The notes beneath the pieces are model-generated. The model was not told the DNA's origin, did not search any database, and saw only the letters and a list, made by a program, of their open reading frames with translations. Positions 12,958-24,569 of a stretch of DNA of 64,000 bases are shown one piece after another (positions within the stretch are counted from its first letter, which is position 1; every line of letters starts with the position of its first letter). Made by a program: the position numbers and the translations under genes. Origin of the DNA: Aulostomus chinensis (lineage: Eukaryota; Chordata; Actinopteri; Syngnathiformes; Aulostomidae); the NCBI GenBank assembly GCA_037954235.1, contig JBBMOA010000004.1, forward strand, positions 10,650,601 to 10,714,600, given 5' to 3'.

Positions 12958-15639
12958 GAAATTTGAACCAGTGCTTGAAATTCACATGACCTAATATTCC
13001 GAAAATATTCCGAGAAAATAAAAAGGAGAGTGAGAGTAAGGAATGTGAGGTCAGAATGGACTCATTCTGCAATCATTTCCAACGCTGGTAATGACTGAGA
13101 ATCTTTTCTGTACTTGTAGTTCTCACGGGAGCTGTTAAGTCAGTCGCTTCTTTTTAATTTAGGTGTTTGAGTGAGGGAAGTCAGTTTGATTGCATCTATT
13201 GCAGGTGGTACAGGAGCTACATGATGTCTGATTAGGGCCACTGTCACTGCTGGTGCACCTCCCTGAGAGTTCCATGGGTTAACGCTTCCTTTCACCAGTG
13301 ATTTGTCTAGCGTCGTTTATATACTCTCACTCTTTATCGCAGGGAAGTGCATTTCCTTAAGGCTTGTTAGAAATGCGCTGATTAGCCTGATTCGGAACGA
13401 AATGCTAATTTTCTCAATTTTTCCATCACCGGGTCGTGAGGAAGATAGCTGCAGGGATAGCAGCAGCCTGTTAGCTCACTCTTTGCTAGTTCCTCTCTGA
13501 AATCCCACGTAGTGAAGGCAAGTACCTGATTGACAATGGAGAGGAAGGAGTATCACCATCACGGAGGTTCTTGATGTGAAGGGAGAACAGCGATGAGGAA
13601 CTTGCACATTTCGGCTCTGCAGTGGAGCTTCACTTCTCTTCCAACAGCTGTCGGTCTCTCTCTTGTCTGGCCTGCACCCTCCCTGCCTGCTGCCTCACAT
13701 TGGTTCCAGTTGTTGAGGGCGGCAACTGCTCGGAGGGCTGATATGTTGTCCAAAGCAACAACAAGAGCTTAAGCTTCCAGGGACACACCCCCCCTCTAAT
13801 CTCAGTGGTTGTACACCTGGAAAAGTCATCAAGGGTCTCACCCAGGCTGAGGGCGTGTCGCACTATCAAATAGTATCTCTGGTTCATTGATTTCATGGAT
13901 GGCAGTGACTGGTATCAGCACAGTGGTGTCTGGGCCCCACCCCTGCTCTGTGACCTGTTCAGAGCAGCAGGCTGTCAGCACTCGGCCCTGGTGTGGTTGT
14001 CTGAGGGCTGGTGTGGTGCTCAGCATGACGCAGCACTGCCTCCCTCAATTTGTCGTCTTGGGAGTTTGATCTGTTGTATGTTAACTGCTTGTGGGTCACA
14101 CAAGTGCACCAATTACAGCTTTGACCTTTTCACCTAATAGTGACAACTCTAGGAGAGCAAATCCAATACAAAAATAGAGTGTAGTTACGCGTAATACCTC
14201 TGGGTGCAGGTGTAACGCCCAGAGCCCAGGCTCCACTGGTGTTCGCTAAAGAACTGGCAACTGAAACGAAGACAGGCTAGAAAGGTGTCTGAATGCTCAG
14301 TGTGATGGATCGCCCTTCGTAAGGGAGTTTTAAGTGTCTGTGAGCTGATTCTCTCACTGGAGTGAAATGAACTGAGTCTAATGGGTCATTTGAAAGTGAG
14401 AAGGCCATTGAAAAACCTACGGTGTTTTTTGACAAATGTTGTCCAGCCATGTAAAGAATATTAGATTTTAATGGCCTGAATGTCGGATCCCTGATGTAGA
14501 TAGGTTTTATTAATGTTTATATTAATTCATTCTCCATAGAAGTACAATTTAACATGTTGCCTGCAGGAAAAAGGACAGTAGACCAAATGTCTTGGAGGGA
14601 TGACATTTCCTGACATTGACGTTTGTGATCTTCCTATATCAGCCCTCACCTGATTATATTCACAGGCAAAACCAGCAGGGACATCAGCTCAGATCAAAAA
14701 TAAGATCGAGCACTGAAGGAGCTGCAGCGTAGAAAAAGAAGCGAGGGAAAAAGAAAGCGTCTGGCTGTGAATAATTAGGCAAAATGCTTTGCTTTTGTTT
14801 TTCTCTCTGATTGGAGAAAAGAGGCGAGGCTGTGACTGTCGCATCAGCTCGCTCTAACACGCACACACAACGCTGAGTTACACGCTAATCCGCCGCACAG
14901 CTACGTAATTCCAAAATGTGTATTTACTTCATCTGCCTTCACTGCTGCCGCCACCGCCGCCGTCCCCCCACAATCCCCAGCAAACACACAGAGAATCACA
15001 GAGAAGAGAACTGGGCATATAATTTGATCCTGTGTGCTCTCCTCCTCTAATGAAGCTCTCTGGCAGCTTGACTGACACCCGGCTCGTTATTTAAGAGTCT
15101 GTTTTGGGCCAAGAGGAAGAAGAGGAGCTCAGGAAGGAGGAGGTGGGAAAAGGGCATGATGGGAAAAGTGGAAGCAAGGGAATGGATGGGGGAATTTAGG
15201 ATGGGGGAGGACAGGAAATGAGAGATGGAGTAGAAGTGCAACACAGAAGTGAGAGAAAAGAAGCGAAGAGAAAAGAAGAGGAAGGAGTTGATGCTGGAGA
15301 CAGTGTAGAAAGGATCATGTGTGTGTTTGTGCAAATGTGTGTGTTTAATTGCCGGTCTTTGTGTTGATAATGTGCTTTGAAGGCACACAGCATAACAGCA
15401 ACGCGACCTCTTGAGACAGGGAGGATGCACACACACGAAAACAGCACAAATCGCGGCGAACAAGCGTTGATTAGCGTATGAATCGTGTCAGAGCTCACGA
15501 GTGGAACAGAAACAACGTCGCTCTGAAGTTTGGCAGGGCTGCAGGTGTGTGTGAAATGCACAAATGCACACACACACTTCTTGTTTACAGAAGCAGACAC
15601 ACATAGACAGCAGAGACTATAATTACAGGGATTCACACA

Positions 15640-15905
15640 ATGTGGCGTCCCGGTACGCTGCGTCCCTTATTGCCTCCCTGGTTGCCACATGACAACTGCG
15701 GTCCCTCGCTACAGCGACTGCTCAGTGCGCTGCTTCTGGCCCCGCCTTCCACTCCCCAGTCCTCCTGCATCTGAATATTTATGAGCAGGGAACTGGCTCA
15801 CTGCAGTCAGAAGACAGTGACTGGAGTATTCTCTCTGCTCAGCAGTGACAGTTATCAGTGTTAAAGGCTTCTTCCTGAGCTCTAATTTATCCCCCAGTGA
15901 GAAAA
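15640..15905 (+). promoter_or_regulatory. Promoter-like segment, possible alternative upstream first exon
   Basis: The block has a GC box (CCCCGCC near 15741), then a TATA-like AATATTTATGAG near 15774, then a pyrimidine-rich CTCACTGCAGTCAGA about 25 bases further on that could act as an initiator. A following ATG at 15905 opens 20 codons (MSRKCHSLEEDAPG...) ending in TGA; I do not recognise the peptide and no clear donor interrupts it. Large genes such as CELF2 use several scattered first exons, so an alternative start here is possible. It could equally be an enhancer or chance. Confidence 0.25.
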
Positions 15906-16716
15906 TGTCCAGAAAGTGCCACAGTCTGGAAGAAGATGCTCCTGGTCAGCACTCGGCGCCGTCATGACAGCAAGCAGGAGTTCAGTCGTTTGGCACCAGA
16001 ATACAAAAAGTCAACTTGATAAAGACGTGCTTTTCTCCATTGTGGAGCTTCCATTCAGTCTCAGCCTGGCCCGAGGATTTCAGGACCAAAATATGATCCA
16101 AAATGCATCATCTCAGGGTCGCATATACCGAGAAAAAGTCACTCACAAAACCTGTTCTGTAGCACGTGGCCAGTGTAGCACATTTAATGGCGACAAAACT
16201 GGGCGTTTGCTGTGAGACAGAGGCGTTTCGGGTTCTTGTTATGGTGACGAGACTTGGTGGGTTTAGTCAGGTTTTAGAACATTTGCAGCCATTTTTGAAT
16301 TGATCCGGTAATTTAAAACCTAACTTGACAGTTTCCACAATTTTACACAGCTTAACATATTGTTGAAGGGTTGTGTTGTAGAACTGAGAAATAAAACAAC
16401 GTGTGGCATTTGCTTGCGTTTGCCAGACATTCGTAAGATTACGCATGAACGATCGCGCAGGAATTTTAACTCATACAAATGGTATGCAAATTTTGTTCAA
16501 AAACATGAAACAATAATGATGTTTCTTCTGTCTGGCCTCGTTTTCCCACCTGCACCGCCACATTACTCCTGTCTTTCCACGCATTGTCTCAGTTGGAAAA
16601 GTGGGATTAAAATTCTCATTGGGTTTTTAATTGGGTGAGGCCATGCAGGTGTCATGCTCACTGTTCATTCATTTTTCATCCAAACACATGAATTATGAAG
16701 AGCCACTAATGACAGA

Positions 16717-16795
16717 GAGGGACGGGGGACAGAGGGGGGAGGAGGGGAGGAGGAGGAGGAGGGATGGGGGAGGGGTGGCAGAGGGGGGGGGGTGA
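16717..16795. repeat. G-rich purine tract
   Basis: GGGACGGGGGACAGAGGGGG, then a GGA-rich section and a run of ten G. Multiple G runs on the plus strand with G-quadruplex potential. Confidence 0.85.
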
Positions 16796-16907
16796 GAAGG
16801 GCTGGACAGACTTTTAGACATCTCTTCTCTCAGTTCCTCTCAATCCGTCCTGTCTCTCTCTCACGTTTTCTTTCACTGAGTGACACAGGGTTGACTCTGT
16901 ACACATT

Positions 16908-16910
<3 letters not shown>

Positions 16911-16946
<36 letters not shown>
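16911..16946. repeat. (AC)n microsatellite
   Basis: Eighteen AC units. Confidence 0.95.
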
Positions 16947-16948
<2 letters not shown>

Positions 16949-17067
16949 GGTGGCAGGTGAACATACAGTGACTCAGGAGGAGCTTACTTCTCTGAGTGTG
17001 ATTCAGACCACTGACCTGGAATATATTGGGTACTGAGAGAATAACAACTATTACACACACACATACT

Positions 17068-17071
<4 letters not shown>

Positions 17072-17139
<68 letters not shown>
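17072..17139. repeat. (CA)n microsatellite
   Basis: About 34 CA units after a short CACACACACATACTCATT prelude. Confidence 0.95.
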
Positions 17140-17141
<2 letters not shown>

Positions 17142-17953
17142 GACAACCACATGTGTACACTGTATACACACAAATATTCTCCAGGCTTAATGCCTCATTA
17201 TATGAATTAATGTAGTATTATTATTATGACATTGCAAATATTTGTTATTTTTTTGATAAGTACTGGTTTATTATTGTTGCTAAGGAAGTTCTTTGTGTTT
17301 TTTTGTCAAGTGTGAGTCAAGGTTGAATTTCAGGGTGTTGTGGGCGGAGCCTATGCAAAAGAAACTGGGGTTTGGATCTGACAGCGTTGGTTTATGCTCT
17401 GGAGATGGAGGCCTCGTCACATTTGTCTTCTGTCATCCAGTAAAAGGCCTCAAAGCAGAAATCCGCCACATTTCTCAGTGTTGATGAACAGGCAGCGAAC
17501 ATCAAATTTACACAAAGAAGAGCATGTTGACGGAAGGTAGAATTGGGAATTACAGGAAGATGATGGATTTTGGTAACAGAACAATGATGCAGTTTCATAA
17601 GAGCACAAATTGGCTCTTGTTATTATTCGATGTCAGTTTTGATGTTTTTCATCCGTAATTTCTTGATTCTGTTTTGCATTTTTAACCACATATCAACCTC
17701 TAATGATGCTGGTGGCCAGCCAGCAGTTTGCCTTTAAGATTATGAGAAGTATCACCATAATTCTGATTTGATAACTGGCCAAATGGAACATGCAAGATGG
17801 TGGAGGTGAATGATGTCACCATGGTTATCAGCTTTACATCCTGACCCCATCACTCATCCTGTGAATCAACCCCCCCCCCACACACACACACACTCCTTTA
17901 CTTCATCCATCCTCCAGGTATGACAGCAGATTCATCCAGACCAGCATCAATAA

Positions 17954-17962
17954 ACACACACG

Positions 17963-18035
<73 letters not shown>

Positions 18036-18066
18036 GCATGCACGCACGCACGCATGCACGCACGAA
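17954..18066. repeat. (CA)n with CGCACGCATG variant ends
   Basis: About 35 CA units flanked by CACGCACG on the left and by GCACGCATG-type units on the right. Open frames on both strands here are repeat artefacts. Confidence 0.95.
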
Positions 18067-18433
18067 CGCCATGCCCCAGGGTGTTCTGGGATAGTGGAGC
18101 GGGTTTTTCTTCTTCCAGCTGGTGCTCTCTGAGGTGGGCTGAAGCGCACATTTCAACAAAAACAATATTTATGTCTTATTGTTACTCATTCAGTCCTGAT
18201 TGCTGCTCGACTGCTACCCCAGAAACCTTGTTGCTGCCATAATTAATCATTACCACATTAATTTTTTTGGCGTGATTACGATAGTTCTCTGAATAAAGAA
18301 GAGGAGCACTTGTTGTTCTCCCTGCAAAAAATAAATAATCTGCAGCAACGACTGAAAAATGTGGGAAAATAGATTTGCTTTCTGTCTTTGATATTTGCCA
18401 CATTTGTTCCTCTATCAGATCACATGTTCACGC

Positions 18434-18434
<1 letters not shown>

Positions 18435-18475
<41 letters not shown>

Positions 18476-18490
18476 TTGTGCGTGGTGTTG
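18435..18490. repeat. (TG)n microsatellite
   Basis: About 17 TG units, then ATGTGTTTGTGCGTG. Confidence 0.95.
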
Positions 18491-18518
18491 GGGGGGGACG
18501 ACGCAGTGTGACGCTTTT

Positions 18519-18556
18519 AGTTTTTTTTTTTAACACCCCCCCCCCCCCTTTTTTTG
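18519..18556. repeat. Homopolymer cluster T-C-T
   Basis: A run of about ten T, then AACA, a run of about thirteen C, then seven T. Three adjacent homopolymers in 38 bases; sequencing and assembly error is likely here. Confidence 0.85.
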
Positions 18557-18734
18557 AGAGGCTCCAGATGGCTGAGAGACAGGTGAGCCAATTAGCGAGT
18601 CTCACTACACAGCAACATCATCACACCGGCGGAGCACGACAGCCAAACACTCTCGCACATAAAACATACCAACACTACAGCCGCCGTAGTGTTAACATTC
18701 CCGCCATAATGCTCCGGCGTGTCTTTCAGTCCAT

Positions 18735-19040
18735 CAATATGCCATCATGAGCCTGTCGATGTCATTTTGAATGTAAAATTGATTTTACAATATCTAACGA
18801 TGCCTGGAATGATGACAAATGATGCTCTAATTTAGCTTATTATGGCTGCCTGCTATATACGGCGCTGTGTGCCTATAGTGTGGTCCATTATGCATGTTTT
18901 ATACGACCCAGAAAACAGGCATAATGGGCAGATTTGAATTGATTTGCTTGTGTATTCATTTATTTTCAAGGAGCCAAAAATATTTCAGCACGGCTCGCTG
19001 ATGTTCATTATAATTCTAATGAAGTCAAAATCTTCACAAA
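18735..19040. promoter_or_regulatory. Candidate conserved non-coding element with a palindrome
   Basis: AT-rich, non-repetitive block with a perfect 18-base dyad TGTAAAATTGATTTTACA at 18772-18789, then CATAATGGGCAGATTTGAAT and TTTGCTTGTGTATTCATTTA. Several TAAT/ATTA cores typical of homeodomain-rich enhancers are present. No reading frame explains it. Confidence 0.35.
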
Positions 19041-19827
19041 AGAGAAGAGAGCAGCAGGAAGACGGCAAGTCTAAACACAACAACAACCTCTAGCTCTCTC
19101 TTTCTTCCTCTTTCTCTGCACCACTCTTTTCCTCTCACTTCATCTCGTTCACTCAGCATCGGCGCAGAGTTGCTAAATATGAGACATGAAAATGCAGGTT
19201 TTGTCATTAAAGTGGAACTGAAATGAAAAATTCGCTTTTAAACCGTCAAACCAGCAACACAATTGGGCCACATCTGGGACACTCGGGGCTCAGTTATGGT
19301 ACTGGCACAGTCCATGTTCAGGCCAAATGTTCTCCGCTGTCCTTTGTCCCATCATTCAAATGTCAAAACCTTGTATCATAGTGTTTCTTTGTCCTTGTAA
19401 AGCTAAATGTAACCTGCTGAAATCAGCATGTACCAAGCAATAATAGCACGATGTCCATCCATCCATCCATACTTTCCAACAATATTCAGTGGCATGTGCA
19501 AGCTAGATACCCTAAGATGGCTCGCAAAAGTATTACATCGGTGTGTGCTGGCTGTTTTCCTGTGCAATTGATTGTCTTCTTTATCCACAATACCAGTCCT
19601 GATCACTTTCAAACCCCAAAGCACCTCCAACCGCTCAGATCCAGGTCAAGCAGGAGGCACAGAAACACTCAAGGTCACCGAAACGTAGTGGCTGCCTCTG
19701 TTTGAGGTGTCTTGAAGACAGCAGGACTTGAGCAAATGTCTGACTTATCCGAATCCCAGCTGCCTCCTTGAGCCGACGCTCTTCATATTAACGTCGCTGG
19801 AATTGTTGTTGCCCATAATTTCTCCAA

Positions 19828-19840
19828 CCACTAGATGGGG
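19828..19840 (+). promoter_or_regulatory. Weaker CTCF-like motif
   Basis: CCACTAGATGGGG keeps the CCACTAG.TGG core but loses the final GC. It is a marginal match. Confidence 0.2.
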
Positions 19841-20669
19841 TCTGAGGGCGTTCTACCTTCAGCACGCTGTCTCGCTTCTGTCGGCACGCGTGCATCCATA
19901 GGATACAACACACACTTATGACACCTTACGATTTAGATGGCGACAGTTTGTCTGTGTACTTTTCTTTTTGCTAATGGATAACCGAGCAGCCCTGATGGCT
20001 GCTTTCCCACCTAATGGAAGGGGACAAATTAATCTCCCGGTGCTAATGTCTGCAAATGGAACAGGACCACTCCTGCAGCCTCCATGCTCAACCTGCTGCG
20101 CCGGAGTGTGTATGTGGCTGATATAATGCTTTACCACCTCCGATGATGGTATCACGCAGCTCATCGGATTTAAAAACTCGTGTAGATACTCTCTAATTCT
20201 GATTCTCCGGGGCTTTCGAGAAGAATTTGAGAGCAGTCAGGGATCTAAAGATTTATTTTGCCAAGGTGTAGGATGTTTGTGTTGGCTGTAACACACAGCA
20301 GTCTTTGTTTCAGCCGGTTCTTCGGTCAAATACTGAGTGGAGAATTGAGATTAGCCTGCCGTTTGCTGAAGGCCGGTCTTGCTTTCAGGGATTTGATCAT
20401 TGACTTAAGATGTCTGTGTTGGCCGACAAATATACAGGATAGAACTCTATATTTGAGAAATTCTACACAATAGCTGCACCTTGAGCCTATTTTCATTAGA
20501 CATCTGTGCCCCATTCAGCTGTCAACATAGAGGAAACATTTACATTGAAGTAGAAGATCCTTTCTCATCAACAGAGTCCTTCAGAGAAGCAACCTATTTA
20601 GAAGAAAATATTACAAAAACATGTAATTTTTGAATAAATAAAGAAAAAACTCTGAAAATGCAATGAAAA

Positions 20670-20880
20670 AATGCCCTCAAGACCTCCTTGCAGTCTGCGG
20701 TTGTACATCTGGACAATGTCTTGCGCTCCATTAGTTTGAGATTGCTGACCTGCCCCAAAACCCAACAGGATCTTAATGGCTCACGCCACACCTCTCCACC
20801 AAGTTTGTGGAAATTCCTCTAGTAGTTTTTTTGTAATTCTACTCAAAGACAGACATGATGACGACACAACCTCCTAGTCA
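20670..20880 (+). mobile_element. Retroelement-like repeat tail, copy B
   Basis: GATCTTAATGGCTCACGCCA, CTCCACCAAGTTTGTGGAAA and CTAGTAGTTTTTTTGTAATT match copy A block for block. The end keeps AAAGACAGACATGATGACGA followed by CACAACCTCCTAG, the usual end of this family. Confidence 0.75.
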
Positions 20881-21200
20881 GAAGTATCAAAATCCAAACT
20901 CTGAAACCTTGTGAACAACACCGGCACCCCTAGACACCTGCCTGGCCTCCGTCTGACTGACTGCAGTCTGTGCTCGTGTGTACGTAATGATTTGTCGAGG
21001 TAAAGGGGTGGGAGGCCGGGTGAATGTCATCCCATTTTCCCATCTTAATAGCCCATGATCCTGCAGCCATTCTTTCTCCTAAGCCTCTTCCCGTGGATGA
21101 CCTCCAGGGAAGATTGTGTTGCTGCTTATGGAGTACAGAGGAGTTGATTACGCAGCGGTGCCGGGGCTTTGTTCTAAGCATATGCCCGTCCTTGGCTTTG

Positions 21201-21247
21201 GGGAGAGAGAGAGAGAGAGAGAAGAAGAAGAAGAAAAAGAAGAAGAG
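21201..21247. repeat. (GA)n then (GAA)n purine tract
   Basis: GA dinucleotides pass directly into GAA trinucleotides. Homopurine on the plus strand, so triplex formation is possible. Confidence 0.9.
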
Positions 21248-21344
21248 GGGTCTTATCTCTCCCACAGGGGCCTCGCATCCTTTCATTCCAGATTGTCTTG
21301 GTGACCTTCTGGCCCCGCCCGGTTCATCCCACCCCTCCGCTGCA

Positions 21345-21575
21345 TCACTTGTTTACTGTCCCATAATGACATTGTCAATGGCAACAATACGTCCGCTTAT
21401 CGTGAGGTGTCGACTGCCACAATGGATGAATAGTGGCGTAATGGAAAGGCGAATTTGTCCCGTTGTCATCTCAGAGTCTTTGGAGGCTCCCTCTACTTGG
21501 CTGTGTGTGCCGGTGAAAGATAAGATTAATTCTTCATATTGCGGGCTGATTGCAGAATCTTGTATCTAATGCAAT
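21345..21575. promoter_or_regulatory. Candidate conserved non-coding element
   Basis: Complex sequence containing CCCATAATGACATTGTCAAT, ATGGATGAATAGTGGCGTAA and AGATAAGATTAAT (21518-21530, adjacent GATA and TAATC cores). No frame or repeat explains it. Confidence 0.35.
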
Positions 21576-22034
21576 TTTTATTTCTCACCCCGCCTTCCTT
21601 CCTTCTTTTCCCCTTTTCTTTCAAACTGCAGAGTCAAGCATTTTTTTCGCCTCTCTTTGGGGAAAAGCCTCTAAATAATTTAACTGTGTTTTGGTGCTTT
21701 TTTTCCCCCTCTCCTGTAGTTAGAGCGAGAGGAGGGAAATGGAATGGAGAGAGACAAGAGGGAAGCCAGATGAGTGTTTTTTTTCCCCGTTTTTTTTTAA
21801 TGGGATGAACGTGAGGAGCATGCTGAGGAGAGTGAGAAAGGGAGTGAAGGGTGACAGGATGGCGGTGGAGGGAGCAAGCTCTCGGCTGGAGAGGGGCCTA
21901 AGAGGAGCCTGCAGACTTTGGTAATCCCTCTTTTATTAATGTGAAGCCAAGCTCAGCAGAATGCAGGTTCACAGACATAACAGAGCAGCTCGCAACCGAC
22001 TGTCTTTCGGCCCCTCTGTCTATTTCTCACATGC

Positions 22035-22195
22035 AGATTTGCTCCACTGGCATGACTGGCTGGGTCCCACCCCCCTATTTGCCAGGCCAGTAAAGCACCA
22101 GTCAATTAAAGCGGCTCGACCCCAGTTCGACGCGCTTCCGCCTGGCAAGTCAAGCTCTCGAGTCTTTTGATCCCACTCAGGTCCCGGCCTTGGTG
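22035..22195. promoter_or_regulatory. Candidate conserved non-coding element
   Basis: Contains TATTTGCCAGGCCAGTAAAG and CCAGTCAATTAAAGCGGCTC. Complex and repeat-free; judged by texture. Confidence 0.25.
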
Positions 22196-22323
22196 TTTGG
22201 CACAAAAAGCATCCTGCGTCCTTACTGAGCCCTGCACGTTACCATGACAACTCCCTTACATCACTCAGTGCCCCCCATGTAGCCGATGGGCATTGACCTT
22301 TCGCTGTCAGAGCGTGTTAGGGA

Positions 22324-22354
22324 GCAAGAGAGAGGGAGAGAGAGAGAGAGAGCA
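22324..22354. repeat. (GA)n tract
   Basis: Interrupted GA/GGA run. Confidence 0.9.
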
Positions 22355-23544
22355 GGCACTCGCTGGAAACAACAAATAGGTCATTAAATTGTAAACACAA
22401 TTTAAAAGAGACAGAGTCTGTGCGCTCTGGCCTGGAGTTACCGCCATGTCAGCGCCTGAGAGGGTGTGTTTTCCTGTGAATGACAAAAACAAGATGTTGG
22501 TCTTCAGAAGGCATGATGTCATGACTCAGCAGAGAGGAGGTTTTTAGCGAGGATGTCAGGAGTGAGGTGGTCATCCTTCCCTAGCTTCAGCCCAACTCCC
22601 CCACATCTACCCTGCTCTCCCACAGAAGTCCTTGAACACAGAAGCTGGAGCAGCTTTAACGCCTCATCATCACACATGTACACCGGGAGTGCATCATTTC
22701 AAATAATACACGGGGTGAAACACTGATTTTGTCTGTTTTACGACACCAAGGCATGTGGAACATTCATCTGGAAAACGTGAGACAGCTACAGAGATGGGAA
22801 TAGCCTGTTAGCTCACTAGTAGCCTCTTAGCTTGTTTTTGGACCCCAGATGAACGTACTGTATGTGGGCATGAGGCCTAGACCACAGAAGCCTCATAAGC
22901 ATAGAAAACAAATGTAATGATGGTCAGGAATTCCAAATATGTAGGACACAACAGGAGATTGTCAAACATGTTTTCACATTTCTGGAAAACTTCGGCGGGA
23001 GGTGGAGTCTGGAGAGAGGGTGCAGAACGCAGGACATAGCCCAGAACGTATGCTGTGGTCACGTCATCAACAGAGCGTCTGTTCTTTAAATTCCTCAGAC
23101 CATTTGGCCTTCTCGTCCCCAGCACAAGTCCCAGAATCTCGTCATCTCCTCGGTTTGACATTTTCATTGGCGTCTTTGTGTAAATGACCCTTTTCCACTC
23201 AAGGCTATTTGGATTCTTCTAGTTTCAAACCAGTCACATAATAGTAATGTCATCCACACCCACTTGCTCGCTGGTAATTGTCGGGACAATGACCTGCTCT
23301 ATTCGTAATCTGGCAGTACACAGTTTTAGTGAGCTGGCAGGGAAATTCTGTTAAATGTCCAGTCCAACAGCTCCCGCGGGTCTAGATAAGTTCAGGGTTG
23401 CAGGGTCTCTCATCTTGACTCATCTCAGTTTTCTGTATTCCTTGACATGGCTACTTTTTCATCTCTTATCACAAGCAGCCAGAATAATCTAAATCTCCCC
23501 TCTTACTGAGAAAGTGTTTTCTAAAAGACATTCGAATATAAAAA

Positions 23545-23668
23545 AGCCTTCACCGAGGAGGTGATGATTTCAGTGCCTCCTGGCTGTCAGCACAAAAACT
23601 CGGAGGCTGATTTTCATCAAACGTGGAGGAGGACGTAGATGAGCAAAGTGGACCTCGTCTTTTTATTT
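23545..23668 (-). mobile_element. Retroelement-like repeat tail, copy C (inverted)
   Basis: Read on the plus strand it is the reverse complement of the family at 11326 and 20670: CACCGAGGAGGTGATGATTT, CTGTCAGCACAAAAACT, GGCTGATTTTCATCAAACGT and GGAGGAGGACG. It directly abuts a different repeat at 23680-23985. Confidence 0.65.
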
Positions 23669-23683
23669 CCAGATGAGTTATAA

Positions 23684-23696
23684 CGCCACCTGGTGG
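23684..23696 (-). promoter_or_regulatory. CTCF-like core motif within a repeat (left)
   Basis: The minus strand reads CCACCAGGTGGCG, which fits the vertebrate CTCF core consensus CCASYAGRKGGCR. It lies at the left boundary of a dispersed repeat. Occupancy cannot be judged from sequence. Confidence 0.4.
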
Positions 23697-23959
23697 CAGC
23701 AGGAAGTTACTTTCTTTTTGTGCGGTTTCATGTACTTCCTCCAGTGGGTCAACCAGGTTTCTGTCATATTGGGTCAGGATCACATTAAGAACTTGATGAT
23801 GGGATACTGGGATACGGCATGCAGTGTTGCCGTGGCGACGTGCTCAATTTTGATATTTGACCAAAAGAGAAGAATATGTTGTAAATGGATCTTTTCCAAA
23901 CTTCATGTCTGACGAGGGTGGCGTCCCGAAGACAACAAGAAGCTGTATTTAACTCATAT

Positions 23960-23972
23960 CGCCACCTAGTGG
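23960..23972 (-). promoter_or_regulatory. CTCF-like core motif within a repeat (right)
   Basis: The minus strand reads CCACTAGGTGGCG, also fitting the CTCF core. It lies in the same orientation as the left motif, about 276 bases away, at the other end of the same repeat. Confidence 0.4.
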
Positions 23973-24569
23973 ACACAGGACGTAAGCCCGATGTCACAAA
24001 CATCAATTGATTTTGCCGGAAGCAGGAAGGGATATTTACGACGCACACTCCAAAAACACACATGTAAGAGATTCATCTTTATTGTCTAACATTGAGAATG
24101 GTTGACATATATTGTTACAAGAAGAAATTTCCAAACCCCCTTTCTCAGTTTTATTTTGTTGGGTTTTTTTGTTTTGTTTTGTTTTGGGGTTTTTTTGTTC
24201 CTACAGTTAAGGAGTTAAGTTAGTAGCAAAAAGCACCAGAAGTGTGTTCATAACACAATCATGATTTTGTAGCGGGTGTTAAGACGTGCAGATGGGAAAC
24301 AGTAACAACCGAGTGTAGGTTTCATTCTGCAGAGCAGTTGGCTGCAGACACAACAAATTACCGGTCATCATCGTCAGCCCTCGTGAGCCTGAACATTTAT
24401 TGGAGTTGATTGTATACATTTATTCAAAATGCATTCATTATGTTCTGTATGATTCTCGATTGAATTGTCAGTGTAATATGGAGTAAGCAACATGAGTAGC
24501 TGCCAGCAGCTATTTGACTGGAGGAAATGCATGAGGTGGTTTCATCCCAGTGCTGCTGAGTTCTCATCT

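Larger units (their letters stand above)
9001..20669. other. Non-coding stretch, no gene confirmed
   Basis: This holds several long CA/TG tracts, one repeat tail and two candidate regulatory blocks, listed separately. The segment 13630-14130 has open frames on both strands and a more GC-rich, protein-like texture, but I recognise no domain. Frames across 15047-15636 are low-complexity Ser/Phe-rich or repeat-driven. Confidence 0.65.
23680..23985 (+). mobile_element. Teleost repeat bounded by GCCACCTGGTGG and GCCACCTAGTGG
   Basis: The block starts ATAACGCCACCTGGTGGCAG and continues CAGGAAGTTACTTTCTTTTT, then GTGCGGTTTCATGTACTTCC, GGGTCAACCAGGTTTCTGTC and TTGCCGTGGCGACGTGCTCA, ending CATATCGCCACCTAGTGGAC. 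I recognise this arrangement as a dispersed fish repeat. It has no coding capacity. Each boundary motif, read on the minus strand, resembles a CTCF core. Confidence 0.6.

Noticed and set aside
21024..21569. A 181-codon plus-strand frame
   Set aside because: The middle is a translated GA/GAA tract (Arg-Glu then Lys) and the ends match no family.
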